A stretch of DNA of 64,000 nt from Aerococcaceae bacterium zg-1292. Lineage in GTDB: Bacteria > Bacillota > Bacilli > Lactobacillales > Aerococcaceae. The stretch is taken from contig CP065955.1 of assembly GCA_016126655.1 (NCBI GenBank), forward strand, positions 2,240,001 through 2,304,000, read 5' to 3'. The translations under genes were made by a program, and so were the position numbers. Positions 15,763 to 25,225 of the stretch are shown piece by piece; within the stretch, counting starts at the first letter, position 1, and each line of letters starts with the position of its first letter. Below the pieces are notes generated by a model. The model was not told where the DNA came from. It ran no database searches and saw only the letters and a program-made list of their open reading frames with translations.

Positions 15763-18457
15763 TTCGCTGACCTCCACATCTCTTTTTAACAACTGCTAAA
15801 AGGCGCCCAACATTATCTTTTAACCTGAGTATATTAATTTCTCCCTTTTGAACAGCCTCTACTATAGGCTTGGTATAGGTATTATCTGTCGAGCCAGGCG
15901 TTAACCAAGCGTTACCACCAGCAACCGCTTTTACAATATCAACGGTGTCATACGAATTCCAATCCGTCATAATAAAACCTTCGAATCCAAACTCTTTTCT
16001 AAATATACCTTGTAGTAATTCTTCATCTTCTGCTGTAAAAACTCCATTACAGGCATTATAGGCTGTCATGATAGAATCCGGTTTATGAATGGACATTGCC
16101 AATTCAAATACTTTTAAATATATTTCTCTGAGAGCTCGCTCACTGATAAAACTATGATTACGTTTACGAGAAGATTCACAGTTATTTGCAACAACGTGTT
16201 TATAACAACTTGAAATACCATTTTCTTCTAACCCTTTCGCATGGAATCCTGCCATGTATCCTGCTAACAGAGCGTCTTCACTATAATATTCAGGGTGCCG
16301 GCCATTCAGTGGATCTCGATGAATATTCATCGCAGGAGCTAGAATCATTTGAATATCTTGCTCTTTAGCTTCTTTGGCAATGACCTCTCCAACTTTATAA
16401 GACAGATCTGTATTCCAACTAGCACAGACTGTATTACTGCATGGCATACCAATATTAGGGGTATGAACATTGACCCCATTATTTCCATCAGCGACAGCAT
16501 AGCGTGGCAAACCCCTATTTTTTAAACGATAAATCCTTCCCGCCTCTCCCGTCTCATGCATTCCCCAACCTGCAGAGGCACAGACACTGAGACGTGCAAG
16601 TTCTTCAACAGTATAATCTGAAACTAACCGAGTATACTGGTTTTCCACTGCGGTAAATTTTTGACGTATTGCAGCAGGAGTCAGTTTTGTGTAGTCTTTT
16701 TTTTGACCAGAATTTTCTCCTTTAGGAAACTGATTCTTTTTCTTAGATAAAACGTCAATTTCTATAGGGGGGACCATATAATGATGCGACTCTTGATAAA
16801 TAACCGTCTCAGGAACTGTTAAAGAACCAACTACTCTTGTTTGTTGAACATCAGTACCGACTAAAATGATATAGTCTCCTGCTTCTAAAATCCAATTAGC
16901 AGACTGACTATCGAAAGATGTCAAAAGTTCCTTATTTATAGTTAATGTCAACACTTGACTGTCACCTTTTGACAATAATTTTGTCTTTGCGAAAGCTACA
17001 AGTCGCTTGCTTGGCTGTTCCAGTACCCCTTCAGGAATAGATGCATATACCTGTACAATATCCTTACCTAAACAATCACCTGTATTTGTAACAGTTACCA
17101 ATAAACGTCCTTCATCATACTGAATCTTCCAATCAAACTGTGTATAAGAAAGCCCAAATCCAAAAGGGTAAGCTACTGGTTTACAAAAGGTCTCAAAATA
17201 TCGGTACCCAACATAAATATCTTCCTCATAAAAAGTATCGATAAAATAAGGAGAATCTGCTTTTGCTTTTGGCTCTCCATCTGAAGGTTGATAGAAATTA
17301 AGGCTTGAAGGGTAATCAAAATAATCTAAGGCCCAAGTATCTGGTAATTTAGCCGAAGGACAGATACGTCCATCTAAAATTTCAACCAGTGCTCTACCAC
17401 CAAGCATACCCGAAAAACCACACCAAAGAGCAGCATCAACCTGATATTTTTCAATCCAAGAAACGTCCATCGGATAACCCGAGTTAATTATCACAATCAG
17501 GGATTCCGAGCTCTCTCTAAGTGTTTTTAATTGTTCTTCTTCCTGCTCTGTTAAATAATACTCTCCCGGTTTTGCTTCATTATCAAAATTTTCTCCCGAA
17601 GCCCGACTAATTACCATAAGACCAATTGGAGCCTCCGAAGAGCGAGTGAAGTCTGAGTATTCGTCAATTGCTCTTCTTAAATTTATCTGATAACGTGGGT
17701 TTATTTTCCCAGCACCCACAGCAGCCATCCGAAACTGATTTTCATTTACAATGTGTAAAATACTGTTTTTATCAATTGGCAAGAGATTATCCTTATTTTT
17801 CAATAACACAATACCTTCTCTAGCAGCTTGTAATGCAATAGTATCGTGTTCTTCATAACTAGGATTGACCGAAGATTTCGGTTTCGTATGAACAATAATA
17901 GTTTGTGGATCCATTTCATTCCCATCAACATCAACATACCCTTCGACCAAGAGTTCATAATCTGTATCATACTCCAAACAAATATCCCTGAGAGGAATTC
18001 CAAGCATTTGCACACCACCAGCATCTTCGATACTGGTCAGTAAAACATTGGGTACTGGAGTATTTTTATAGCTAATCTTGCCTTTAATGGAAAGATCCAT
18101 CTCTTTAGTAAACCTAGTGACCAAAGCACCCGCAAAACCTTTTTCTAGCATATAATATTTCCCATCAACATCTTCAATATCGTAAATCAATTGGTCCGCG
18201 TTATTGATTTTCGGTTTTATCAATCGACGATCTTTAATATCAATGGTCACGTCCTCCCCATTCGCTATTTGTAAACACGCTTTAAGAACATCTTCAAATT
18301 CAGGAGCACTGCTAATTAAAACTGAAATGGGAACTGCACTCATATATTGATAATTTGGACCGTCAACCACGCCTGGAAAATACTTATTAAAGAATTCTAA
18401 AACTTCTTGATTCTCTAAAAGTATGTGCATTGGGACATCTAATGTGTATTTTTTCAT
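15755..18457 (-). CDS. GH3 beta-glucosidase with permuted domain order
   Basis: The 900-residue protein has both GH3 domains but in reverse order. The alpha/beta sandwich (about 220-420, with LVIINSGYPMDVSW) comes first, then a fibronectin III-like domain (about 440-560), and last the TIM barrel (about 610-890) with YKHVVANNCESSRKRNHSF and the nucleophile Asp in IMTDWNSYD near residue 832. This swapped order is known in some GH3 enzymes of rumen and gut Firmicutes. No signal peptide is present, so the enzyme is cytoplasmic. It sits between the GH1 and transporter genes. Exact specificity cannot be read. Confidence 0.9.
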   Translation of the reverse strand: MKKYTLDVPMHILLENQEVLEFFNKYFPGVVDGPNYQYMSAVPISVLISSAPEFEDVLKACLQIANGEDVTIDIKDRRLIKPKINNADQLIYDIEDVDGKYYMLEKGFAGALVTRFTKEMDLSIKGKISYKNTPVPNVLLTSIEDAGGVQMLGIPLRDICLEYDTDYELLVEGYVDVDGNEMDPQTIIVHTKPKSSVNPSYEEHDTIALQAAREGIVLLKNKDNLLPIDKNSILHIVNENQFRMAAVGAGKINPRYQINLRRAIDEYSDFTRSSEAPIGLMVISRASGENFDNEAKPGEYYLTEQEEEQLKTLRESSESLIVIINSGYPMDVSWIEKYQVDAALWCGFSGMLGGRALVEILDGRICPSAKLPDTWALDYFDYPSSLNFYQPSDGEPKAKADSPYFIDTFYEEDIYVGYRYFETFCKPVAYPFGFGLSYTQFDWKIQYDEGRLLVTVTNTGDCLGKDIVQVYASIPEGVLEQPSKRLVAFAKTKLLSKGDSQVLTLTINKELLTSFDSQSANWILEAGDYIILVGTDVQQTRVVGSLTVPETVIYQESHHYMVPPIEIDVLSKKKNQFPKGENSGQKKDYTKLTPAAIRQKFTAVENQYTRLVSDYTVEELARLSVCASAGWGMHETGEAGRIYRLKNRGLPRYAVADGNNGVNVHTPNIGMPCSNTVCASWNTDLSYKVGEVIAKEAKEQDIQMILAPAMNIHRDPLNGRHPEYYSEDALLAGYMAGFHAKGLEENGISSCYKHVVANNCESSRKRNHSFISERALREIYLKVFELAMSIHKPDSIMTAYNACNGVFTAEDEELLQGIFRKEFGFEGFIMTDWNSYDTVDIVKAVAGGNAWLTPGSTDNTYTKPIVEAVQKGEINILRLKDNVGRLLAVVKKRCGGQRNV

Positions 18458-18466
18458 GATACTCTC

Positions 18467-19735
18467 CTATTCAAATCTCTCTTTTCCAACTCGACCTAAG
18501 TAAGCGAGACTTGGCTTGACCTGCCTTTTCTGATTGTCTCGATTGACACTAATTAAGCCAAATTTCATGCCAAAGCCTTTTTGCCACTCAAAGTTATCTA
18601 GGAGACTCCAGTATAGATAGCCGATTAAACGAATACCTTCCTTACGACAGTGAGATAACTCCTGAAGGGCTTCATCGATAAATCTCATACGCAAGCTATC
18701 CTCCTCTGTAGCAACTCCATTTTCAGTCACTAATAATTCACCATTAAATTCCTTAGCAACTTTTCGAACCACATTAGCAATGCCACTTGGATAGAATTCA
18801 TAATCCATCTGCGTTAGTAAACTATTTTCTGGGGCTGATACCGGTCCCTGACCACTAATCATTATTCGAGTATAATTTTGCACTCCAAGAAAATCATCCT
18901 TTTCAATAGATGGTAGAAAATCTTGAAATTCTTGTTGCCATTTTTTCTCCGCTTCTATTTGTGCTTCATTGGAATTATCTACTACCTGAATATCATATAG
19001 ACTCAGAGTTAAACCAACTTTCAATTCTTGATGAACCGCCTTTATTTTTTCTCGTGCTTTCATATGTGCCAAGCGGATCACTTCATTCCCATAGTCAGTT
19101 CTCATTGAAAGAAAAGTTTGAGCAGTTTCTCCTTCTGGAAAACCAAGAATCATTCTTGCTTCATCTTGTTCTTTTTGCAATTGTTCGGAGAACCCTAAAT
19201 TTAGCCCTACTTGTGGATCAATTCCCATCTGTCTCAAATACATTTTTACAACTTCTGCAATTTGAACTCCCATATTGGCTTCATTGATAGTGCATATGTA
19301 AGTTAACTCTGATCCCAATTCCTTTGCTATGAATTCAGCATAATCAGCAAAATATTTTGCTGTGATAACATTTTCCCATCCACCTTCACCAATAAGCCAT
19401 GCAGGGCTAGAAAAGTGATGTAATGTGACAATTGGTTCAATACCTTGCTTCTTACAATAAGCAATTACATCACGATAATGTTCTACTTCCTTCTGATTAA
19501 ATTGTCCCTTAATCGGTTCAATTCTAGCCCATTCAATAGAAAAACGATAAGCATTTAAGCCAGCTTCTTTCATATAGTCAATATCTTCCTGATAACGATG
19601 GTAATGATCACAGGCCGCTAAAGATGGTTCACTAAAACTTGTGTGTTTAAGATGCTCCATTACCCAAAAATCACTGTGAAAATTATTTCCTTCAACTTGG
19701 TGAGCAGCAGTTGCTGCCCCAATATAAAAAGTCAT
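18467..19735 (-). CDS. GH1 beta-glucosidase
   Basis: The 422-residue protein is a GH1 barrel with acid/base Glu in CTINEAN (near residue 157) and nucleophile in LLVTENGVA (near 338). NEA replaces the usual NEP. The C-terminal DNFEW segment marks enzymes acting on unphosphorylated sugars; the S-x-K-x-Y phosphate pocket of 6-phospho-beta-glucosidases is not seen. That agrees with a GPH symporter instead of a PTS. The ATG at 19735 is chosen because GGAAGG lies seven bases upstream; a GTG two codons earlier is too close. It is the first gene of the operon with GH3 and the symporter, nine bases before GH3. Confidence 0.9.
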   Translation of the reverse strand: MTFYIGAATAAHQVEGNNFHSDFWVMEHLKHTSFSEPSLAACDHYHRYQEDIDYMKEAGLNAYRFSIEWARIEPIKGQFNQKEVEHYRDVIAYCKKQGIEPIVTLHHFSSPAWLIGEGGWENVITAKYFADYAEFIAKELGSELTYICTINEANMGVQIAEVVKMYLRQMGIDPQVGLNLGFSEQLQKEQDEARMILGFPEGETAQTFLSMRTDYGNEVIRLAHMKAREKIKAVHQELKVGLTLSLYDIQVVDNSNEAQIEAEKKWQQEFQDFLPSIEKDDFLGVQNYTRIMISGQGPVSAPENSLLTQMDYEFYPSGIANVVRKVAKEFNGELLVTENGVATEEDSLRMRFIDEALQELSHCRKEGIRLIGYLYWSLLDNFEWQKGFGMKFGLISVNRDNQKRQVKPSLAYLGRVGKERFE

Positions 19736-19827
19736 AGCCACACCTTCCTTTGTAATCGTTTGCTTTTTGCTTGTTTCTATTGTATAATATCCTCAGAAAT
19801 CAAGTTATCATTTTTTAGTTTTTTCTA

Positions 19828-19867
19828 TTAATATTTCGCTCTTTCTTCCGCTTTGACGAAATATTAA
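19828..19867. promoter_or_regulatory. Long inverted repeat, candidate AraC operator
   Basis: TTAATATTTCG (19828-19838) and CGAAATATTAA (19857-19867) are perfect 11-bp arms 18 bases apart, in the region between the divergent GH1 and AraC genes. Position and spacing suit binding of an AraC dimer. This is inference. Confidence 0.6.
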
Positions 19868-19908
19868 CAAAAAAAGCAAAATAATACTATTATAGAAAGA
19901 GGTCTCTT

Positions 19909-21093
19909 ATGGATGAAATAATGTTTTTGAAAAACTTGATAAACTGTGCATATCATTTAGATTTAGCTTGTTACAGTAATTTAGGAAAACCATCTAGCAA
20001 TAATAACCCTTTATCAAACATGCTTTTAACTGAAGAGGACTTAATCAATAAAGCTATTTTACGAGGGGAAAAAATAGACAAACCTTTTATCTTGTCTAAC
20101 AAAATAAATTTAACCTGGTTAGTTGCTTTTGAAAAAGAAAATCTACAACTTAAAAACATTTACTTTTTAGGTCCAGTTTGTTTATCTGATCCAGACTTTG
20201 CCTTAATATCTCAGTATGTGCAACAACTTGCAATCTCTATTTCAGACAAAATTGAATTGAAAAATTATCTCAAAAATATTCCTATTACCCCTATCCTATC
20301 TCTCCTTCAAAATGGAATAATGCTTCATTACACATTGACAAAAGAAAAAATTGCCCTTCATCAGATTTTACCCGAGAGAATCTCCCAAAAAGATGTCTCC
20401 TCCATACATTCATGCGATTCTCCAAATCACAGCGCCTGGTTAATTGAGTCTCAGATTATGCAACTCGTAGAAGAAGGAAACTCTAACTTCCGCGAAAAAC
20501 TTAGTGAATTATCGCTTAATCGTAATGTTGGTCAGCTTAGTAATAATGATTCTCTGAGACAGCTGAAAAATATGATACTAGCAAGTGTGGTACTTGTCTC
20601 GCGCGCGGCCATCCGAGGGGGACTCAGCCCCGCAATCGCATATCCTCTAAGCGATTATTATATTCGTTCTGTAGAAAAATGTCAGACTATTTCTGAACTA
20701 ACAAATATCAACAATATTATGATGGAAGATTTTGTTAATCGTGTACATCAAACCAAAGAATCTCCTATAAAAAATAAATATTTATTGATTGTCCGTGATT
20801 ATATTGATAGCTACTTAGACACACCTCTATCTGTTGAGGAACTAGCCAAACTGGTTAACTATTCGCCTTACTATCTTACTAGAAAATTCAAAAAAGAGTT
20901 CCATATTGATATGATTCAGTATATTCAGCAGGCAAGACTAACTTATTCATTGGATTTATTGCGCTACAGTCAAATGTCTATTCAGGAAATCAGTCAGCAT
21001 TTACATTTTTCATCACCAAGCTATTTTTCTAAACTATTTAAAGATTACTATCAGTGTACACCTAGTTTTTATCGAAAAAAACTATCTTTATAG
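19909..21093 (+). CDS. AraC-family regulator of the beta-glucoside operon
   Basis: The 394-residue protein has a C-terminal double helix-turn-helix (about residues 290-390: PLSVEELAKLVNYSPYYLTRKFKKEF and SIQEISQHLHFSSPSYFSKLFKDYY) and a long N-terminal sensory part I cannot assign; it has the general look of YesN/LytTR-independent AraC regulators. The ATG has GAGG seven bases upstream. It diverges from the GH1-GH3-symporter operon across a long inverted repeat, so activation of that operon is the simplest role. Confidence 0.85.
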   Translation: MDEIMFLKNLINCAYHLDLACYSNLGKPSSNNNPLSNMLLTEEDLINKAILRGEKIDKPFILSNKINLTWLVAFEKENLQLKNIYFLGPVCLSDPDFALISQYVQQLAISISDKIELKNYLKNIPITPILSLLQNGIMLHYTLTKEKIALHQILPERISQKDVSSIHSCDSPNHSAWLIESQIMQLVEEGNSNFREKLSELSLNRNVGQLSNNDSLRQLKNMILASVVLVSRAAIRGGLSPAIAYPLSDYYIRSVEKCQTISELTNINNIMMEDFVNRVHQTKESPIKNKYLLIVRDYIDSYLDTPLSVEELAKLVNYSPYYLTRKFKKEFHIDMIQYIQQARLTYSLDLLRYSQMSIQEISQHLHFSSPSYFSKLFKDYYQCTPSFYRKKLSL

Positions 21094-21229
21094 GACCATT
21101 GATGAGTAGTTCTGATCAAAAGTATTGAATTCTATTTAAAAGATCAAGAATGATATCACTATTAAGAGTGTAACTTTGGAATAATTCTTCAGGACTAAAC
21201 AGTGCCTGCATTATGCATACTAAACCAAA

Positions 21230-21271
21230 ACTCCGCTATAAAACTTGATTTAACAAGCTCTGTAGCGGAGT
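21230..21271. terminator. Hairpin between the AraC and LacI genes
   Basis: ACTCCGCTA and TAGCGGAGT form a nine-bp stem with a 24-base loop between convergent genes. The T run is short, so termination is tentative. The rest of 21094-21379 holds nothing I recognise. Confidence 0.45.
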
Positions 21272-21379
21272 TATATGGTGACGAATTTGATGAAATTTGT
21301 AAAATTCTATGTGCAGATTAATCTGGCCTCTTTTCGGAAGTATTTTTGTGGGTTAATGATAGCCATGTACTTAGTTTTC

Positions 21380-22393
21380 TCAATTTGTACTATCTCGCTC
21401 TATTAATTTAAATTGAAAGACATACTTTTCTGCATCAAATTCATTGTTAATTATTTTTTGGTTACTCTTTGCAATCTTGCCAAGTGTCATTTTTACGCAT
21501 TCTTCTGCTAACACCTCAACTGGTAATTCCATTGTCGATAAACTCGTTTCTAACAATGCATTTATAGGATTACCTGTTAAGCTGATAACTTTAAGTTTTC
21601 TTGAAATATCGTTGCCCATCTCTTTTATTTTTTTCAACACACCGATTCCTTGGATATCGTTAGCTACCACAATAGCCTCCAACTTAGAATCGTGGATCAG
21701 CAATTTATTGACACCTTCATACCCTATATCGAAATTTTCTTCCTTATCTTGATTCAGATAATTTAAAAACCTCAAATTCCCGTTCTTTTTCATAGCGTCA
21801 AGATATCCTAAATACCGTTCTTTAAACGGTAAGCAATCTGCTTTACCATTAATCAATCCAATATGTCTGCATCCTTTACTAGCTAAAAAGCAAACGGCGT
21901 CATAAGCACACTGATAATAATTTCCAGTAACAGAAGGCAATATATCATCATATTCGCGAATTAATTGCACAACCGGAATATTCTCTAAATTTACTTCTTG
22001 TATCAGCTTATTGTTTTTACCAGAAGCTGCAATAATCAAGCCATCAATAAAATTTTGAACAAATCGTTCAATGACTGCTTTTTCCCGAACCGGATCGTCT
22101 TGGGTAGTCGCAATAATAATACCATATCCGTATTTCATCGCTTCTTTTTCAATAGCTTCAACTAATCCCGAAAATATATTTAATTGCAGTGATGGAACGA
22201 TAACACCAATGGTTTTTGTTTTTCCTTTTTTAAGAATATTATTCACTTTTTTGGGATGATAACTCAAGCTGCTAGCAGCTTCGAATATTTTCTCTTTTGT
22301 TTCCGGATGAACATACCCTGAATCATTTAAAGCACGTGAAACAGTACTTGGGTTTACATTCGCTAACTTAGCAATTTCTTTTAGCGTTACCAT
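21380..22393 (-). CDS. LacI-family transcriptional regulator
   Basis: The 337-residue protein has a LacI helix-turn-helix and hinge (VTLKEIAKLANVNPSTVSRALNDSGYV, residues 2-26) and a periplasmic-binding-protein-like effector domain. The ATG has GAGGAG upstream. It is the third gene of an operon with an Nramp-fold transporter and a DHDPS-family aldolase, 15 bases after the transporter. A perfect palindrome before the first gene (24760-24771) is a likely binding site, giving autoregulation. The inducer is presumably the operon's substrate, which is unknown. Confidence 0.92.
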   Translation of the reverse strand: MVTLKEIAKLANVNPSTVSRALNDSGYVHPETKEKIFEAASSLSYHPKKVNNILKKGKTKTIGVIVPSLQLNIFSGLVEAIEKEAMKYGYGIIIATTQDDPVREKAVIERFVQNFIDGLIIAASGKNNKLIQEVNLENIPVVQLIREYDDILPSVTGNYYQCAYDAVCFLASKGCRHIGLINGKADCLPFKERYLGYLDAMKKNGNLRFLNYLNQDKEENFDIGYEGVNKLLIHDSKLEAIVVANDIQGIGVLKKIKEMGNDISRKLKVISLTGNPINALLETSLSTMELPVEVLAEECVKMTLGKIAKSNQKIINNEFDAEKYVFQFKLIERDSTN

Positions 22394-22408
22394 TACATCA
22401 CTCCTCTA

Positions 22409-23692
22409 CTATAACATATTGATTAATTTAGGAATTCGTTCACTTAATAACAGCACTGTAAAGAATACATAAACAATATAGCTAACATAATACATTACAA
22501 CAATCCAAGTTGGTCTCTTCATTCCAAATTTTTGATAGATTTCTTCTTTAAGGATGAGACGACACATATAAAATCCTGCAACCGGAGTCGCTATGTTTGT
22601 TAGCACATTAGAAATTAAAATTAATTGCGTGGGAGAACCACCGTACGTGAACGCTATAATTGCAGAAATTACTAAAATTATGATTGAATTTCTACGGATA
22701 CTAGAGTCTTCAAAATGAGTCGGTTTATCAAACCCAGCGTTTAATAACACAACTGATCTGGTCGTATTCCCTGTGATAGATGAAAAAGCAGCGGACACTA
22801 ACGCTACGCCCATCACAAAAGAAGCCAATCTTTTGCCCATCGTTGGCGTTAACATCTCAGCTAAATCTGCTGGAGATTTTATTTGTGATTGCGTGGTATA
22901 TAATACAACAGCTCCTACCATCATTATTATTGATGTAATTAATACCACTCCAATAATATGCGAAATTGTATCTGCCATTATTGATCCGTTAAATAAATTT
23001 TCTTTTTTCCAACCTTTTTCTTTAGCTAAATAAGTACCATAGACCCCTGTAGTAATACTCGCTGAACTCCCTAAGAATCCAACAATAGTCAACATACCTC
23101 CAGCTGGAATTGACCAATGAAAAAAGCCATCACTTACTTGATTATAATCTGGCCCGCCAATATCTATTAATGTATACATAAACGCAATTGCCATACCAAA
23201 AACTAACACTGACATAATCCCTTCAACTTTATTATACACATTTTTTGATAAATAGATAAGCGATAGTACAATAAGCATTATTATCGCACCGATTTTCCAG
23301 TCCATACCAAATATCAAATGCATTCCAGCACCTGTTCCTGTAATATTTCCAATCGTAAAGAATGTACAAGAAATAAATAATGTAATCCCAACGAAAGCTG
23401 CCGCTTTTCCACCATAATAATGGCGAATCGCATGGATAACCGGTTTATCGGTCAAAAGAGAAACAAGATATGAAGAATACACAAACGCGAATCCCATTAT
23501 TGCGATAGGAATAAATAACCATAATAGTGAATAATTAAAATTCGCTCCTAACATAGCCGCTGTTGTCAACAAACCTGGGCCGATTGTTGTTCCAGTTAAA
23601 ATAATACCGGGGCCAATTTGTTTTAGTAATTTCGATATCGGTAAACGTTTTACTTTTAGAGGATCAAATGTTTCTGTGTTTGATTCAATCAT
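22409..23692 (-). CDS. Nramp-superfamily transporter lacking metal-binding motifs
   Basis: The 427-residue protein has about eleven membrane segments and clear Nramp similarity, e.g. IGPGIILTGTTIGPGLLTTAA in helix 1 (about 29-49). Canonical metal transporters have DPGN at that spot and MPH in helix 6; here these read GPGL and a LGSSASITTG stretch, so both metal-ligand motifs are gone. It lies between an aldolase and a LacI regulator in one operon, which suggests an organic substrate. B. subtilis YcsG, an Nramp relative in the 5-oxoproline operon, is a precedent. The ATG at 23692 follows GAAGGG. Mn2+ transport is unlikely. Confidence 0.8.
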   Translation of the reverse strand: MIESNTETFDPLKVKRLPISKLLKQIGPGIILTGTTIGPGLLTTAAMLGANFNYSLLWLFIPIAIMGFAFVYSSYLVSLLTDKPVIHAIRHYYGGKAAAFVGITLFISCTFFTIGNITGTGAGMHLIFGMDWKIGAIIMLIVLSLIYLSKNVYNKVEGIMSVLVFGMAIAFMYTLIDIGGPDYNQVSDGFFHWSIPAGGMLTIVGFLGSSASITTGVYGTYLAKEKGWKKENLFNGSIMADTISHIIGVVLITSIIMMVGAVVLYTTQSQIKSPADLAEMLTPTMGKRLASFVMGVALVSAAFSSITGNTTRSVVLLNAGFDKPTHFEDSSIRRNSIIILVISAIIAFTYGGSPTQLILISNVLTNIATPVAGFYMCRLILKEEIYQKFGMKRPTWIVVMYYVSYIVYVFFTVLLLSERIPKLINML

Positions 23693-23720
23693 GATATTCA
23701 CCCTTCAAAATTTAATTGAA

Positions 23721-23747
23721 ACTGGGCAAAACGTTCTTTTGCCCAGT
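23721..23747 (-). terminator. Intra-operon hairpin between aldolase and transporter
   Basis: ACTGGGCAAAA and TTTTGCCCAGT form an 11-bp perfect stem in the 85-base gap between the aldolase stop and the transporter start. The T run after it is broken, so it may be a partial terminator or an RNA processing and stability site that lowers downstream expression. Confidence 0.6.
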
Positions 23748-23777
23748 CTATAAAATTCATTGATACCAATTATGCTA

Positions 23778-24725
23778 CTATATTAAATTTACATTCGGAA
23801 GTCCTGTTTCTTCAATTCCTTTCTTAACATTAGCAGCTTCTTCTTCACTTATTGGAATAATAGGCAATTTCATTAATGGTGACGAAAATGCTCCGCGCTC
23901 TACTAAAGCCGCTTTTAGTCGAGCATGTGCTTCACCTGACGGTTGCCCAGATTCATAAATAGCATTCATAATTGGTGCTACTTGTTCATAATATTTCATG
24001 AATCCAGTAAAATCACGATCATAGTAAGTTTTAAATAAACCAGTAATAATTTCAGGTACGACTCCTGCAAATCCTAACACCGCTCCATCCATACCCGGAA
24101 TAATTGAACTTGCAATAGCTTCATCGTAACAAGTTAATAATTTTACATGAGGAATAACTTTATGCATTAAACGAACATCATGTTCATATACTGGAGAGTT
24201 GCGTGTACCTTGTTTGATTGCCTTGATTTGCGGAATTTCTTTACACATTTTAATTAATAAATCAACAGGTAAGAATGCTTTCGTGCGTTGTGGATACAAG
24301 TGAATAATCATATCTAAATCAGTCGCATCTGCCACATCTTTATAGAATCTAAAAGCTGATTCAGGTTTTGTACCGAAACGCAACCATCCATGTGGTGGCA
24401 TTAGCATAATGCCATCCGCTCCAACTTCTTTAGCATCTAAAGCGTATTCGATTGCTTCATTCGTATTTTCACTATTAACACCAGAAACAACTAATACACG
24501 GTCGCCTACTTGGTCTACTGTAATTTCTGTCACACGTTTTCTTTCTTCACGAGTTAAGCTCGTAATTTCACCTGTATGACCATTCGTTAAAATACCACCA
24601 ATTCCTTCAACAGATACAAGCCATTCTAAATAATTTCTGTACTCTTGCTCATTAATTGTATAATCATTATTTAAAGGAACTGAAATTGCTGGGAACACTG
24701 TGCCGTAACTTGTATTTTTTTCCAT
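23778..24725 (-). CDS. DHDPS/N-acetylneuraminate lyase-family aldolase or dehydratase
   Basis: The 315-residue protein is a class I aldolase of the DapA family: GHTGE (about 49-53) replaces GTTGE, the Tyr in MIIHLYPQRT (near 145) and the Schiff-base Lys in QIKAIKQGTR (near 172) are present. Lysine biosynthesis genes are absent nearby, and the operon pairs it with a transporter and LacI repressor, so a catabolic role on a keto- or sugar-acid is more likely than DapA. NanA is unlikely, as no sialic acid genes accompany it. It is the first gene of the operon, with GAGAGG nine bases before the ATG. Confidence 0.85.
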   Translation of the reverse strand: MEKNTSYGTVFPAISVPLNNDYTINEQEYRNYLEWLVSVEGIGGILTNGHTGEITSLTREERKRVTEITVDQVGDRVLVVSGVNSENTNEAIEYALDAKEVGADGIMLMPPHGWLRFGTKPESAFRFYKDVADATDLDMIIHLYPQRTKAFLPVDLLIKMCKEIPQIKAIKQGTRNSPVYEHDVRLMHKVIPHVKLLTCYDEAIASSIIPGMDGAVLGFAGVVPEIITGLFKTYYDRDFTGFMKYYEQVAPIMNAIYESGQPSGEAHARLKAALVERGAFSSPLMKLPIIPISEEEAANVKKGIEETGLPNVNLI

Positions 24726-24759
24726 TATAATTTACCTCTCTTAACTCTCATAATTTCTT

Positions 24760-24771
24760 GATAACGTTATC
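24760..24771. promoter_or_regulatory. LacI-type operator of the aldolase operon
   Basis: GATAACGTTATC is a perfect 12-bp palindrome with a central CG, the form of LacI-family sites, located 35 bases upstream of the aldolase start. Confidence 0.75.
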
Positions 24772-25060
24772 TTTAATTTCATTCTATTGCATCCGCTTAC
24801 TTCAAGCAATATAACACCTATTTTCTGCAATTTCTTGCATGGTATCTTTTCTTGATGATTATTTTATAAATATCCCAAATACGTTTTGATAAATTAGCGT
24901 ATTCATTTTTATTATCTAAAAATAAACTGACATACGCTCTATCCTCCCCCATACACAACACAAAATATCAAAAAAATTTCTCCGTAACCCTTGATATATC
25001 AACATCTTCAGAACTTATCCCTATTTTCAGGTGATAAACTCTTTTTCCTCACTTATTTTG

Positions 25061-25069
25061 TGGTATAAT
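25061..25069 (+). promoter_or_regulatory. Extended -10 promoter of the deoxynucleoside kinase
   Basis: TGGTATAAT is an extended -10 element about 160 bases before the kinase start, so repeat copy K lies inside the 5' leader of this mRNA. The stretch 24772-25060 is AT-rich with no gene seen. Confidence 0.6.
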
Positions 25070-25100
25070 CATAAAGTTGACAATTTTTCAAAATCATATG

Positions 25101-25213
25101 AACATAGCGTAAGCGAGGTTACTCAGACTTGAACTACTGGAGGGAAAATTCAGTGTGCGAGCTGTATAGGTGTTTTCTGAAGTGGACGTCAAGTCAAGCT
25201 AAGCGAGCTAGAA
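25101..25213 (-). repeat. Leader-hairpin repeat, copy K (upstream of deoxynucleoside kinase)
   Basis: The minus strand reads as the family consensus. On the mRNA sense, GACTTGA (25126-25132) pairs with TCAAGTC (25189-25195). It ends GCGAGCTAGAA directly against the AAAAGGAG ribosome binding site, the same junction seen in copy M before rpsN. Confidence 0.88.
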
Positions 25214-25225
25214 AAGGAGTTGGTT

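Noticed and set aside
18467-19735. 6-phospho-beta-glucosidase
   Set aside because: The phosphate-binding C-terminal motif is absent, DNFEW is present, and the operon has a symporter, not a PTS.
23778-24725. Calling this gene nanA or dapA
   Set aside because: Neither sialic acid nor lysine genes accompany it, and the signature reads GHTGE.
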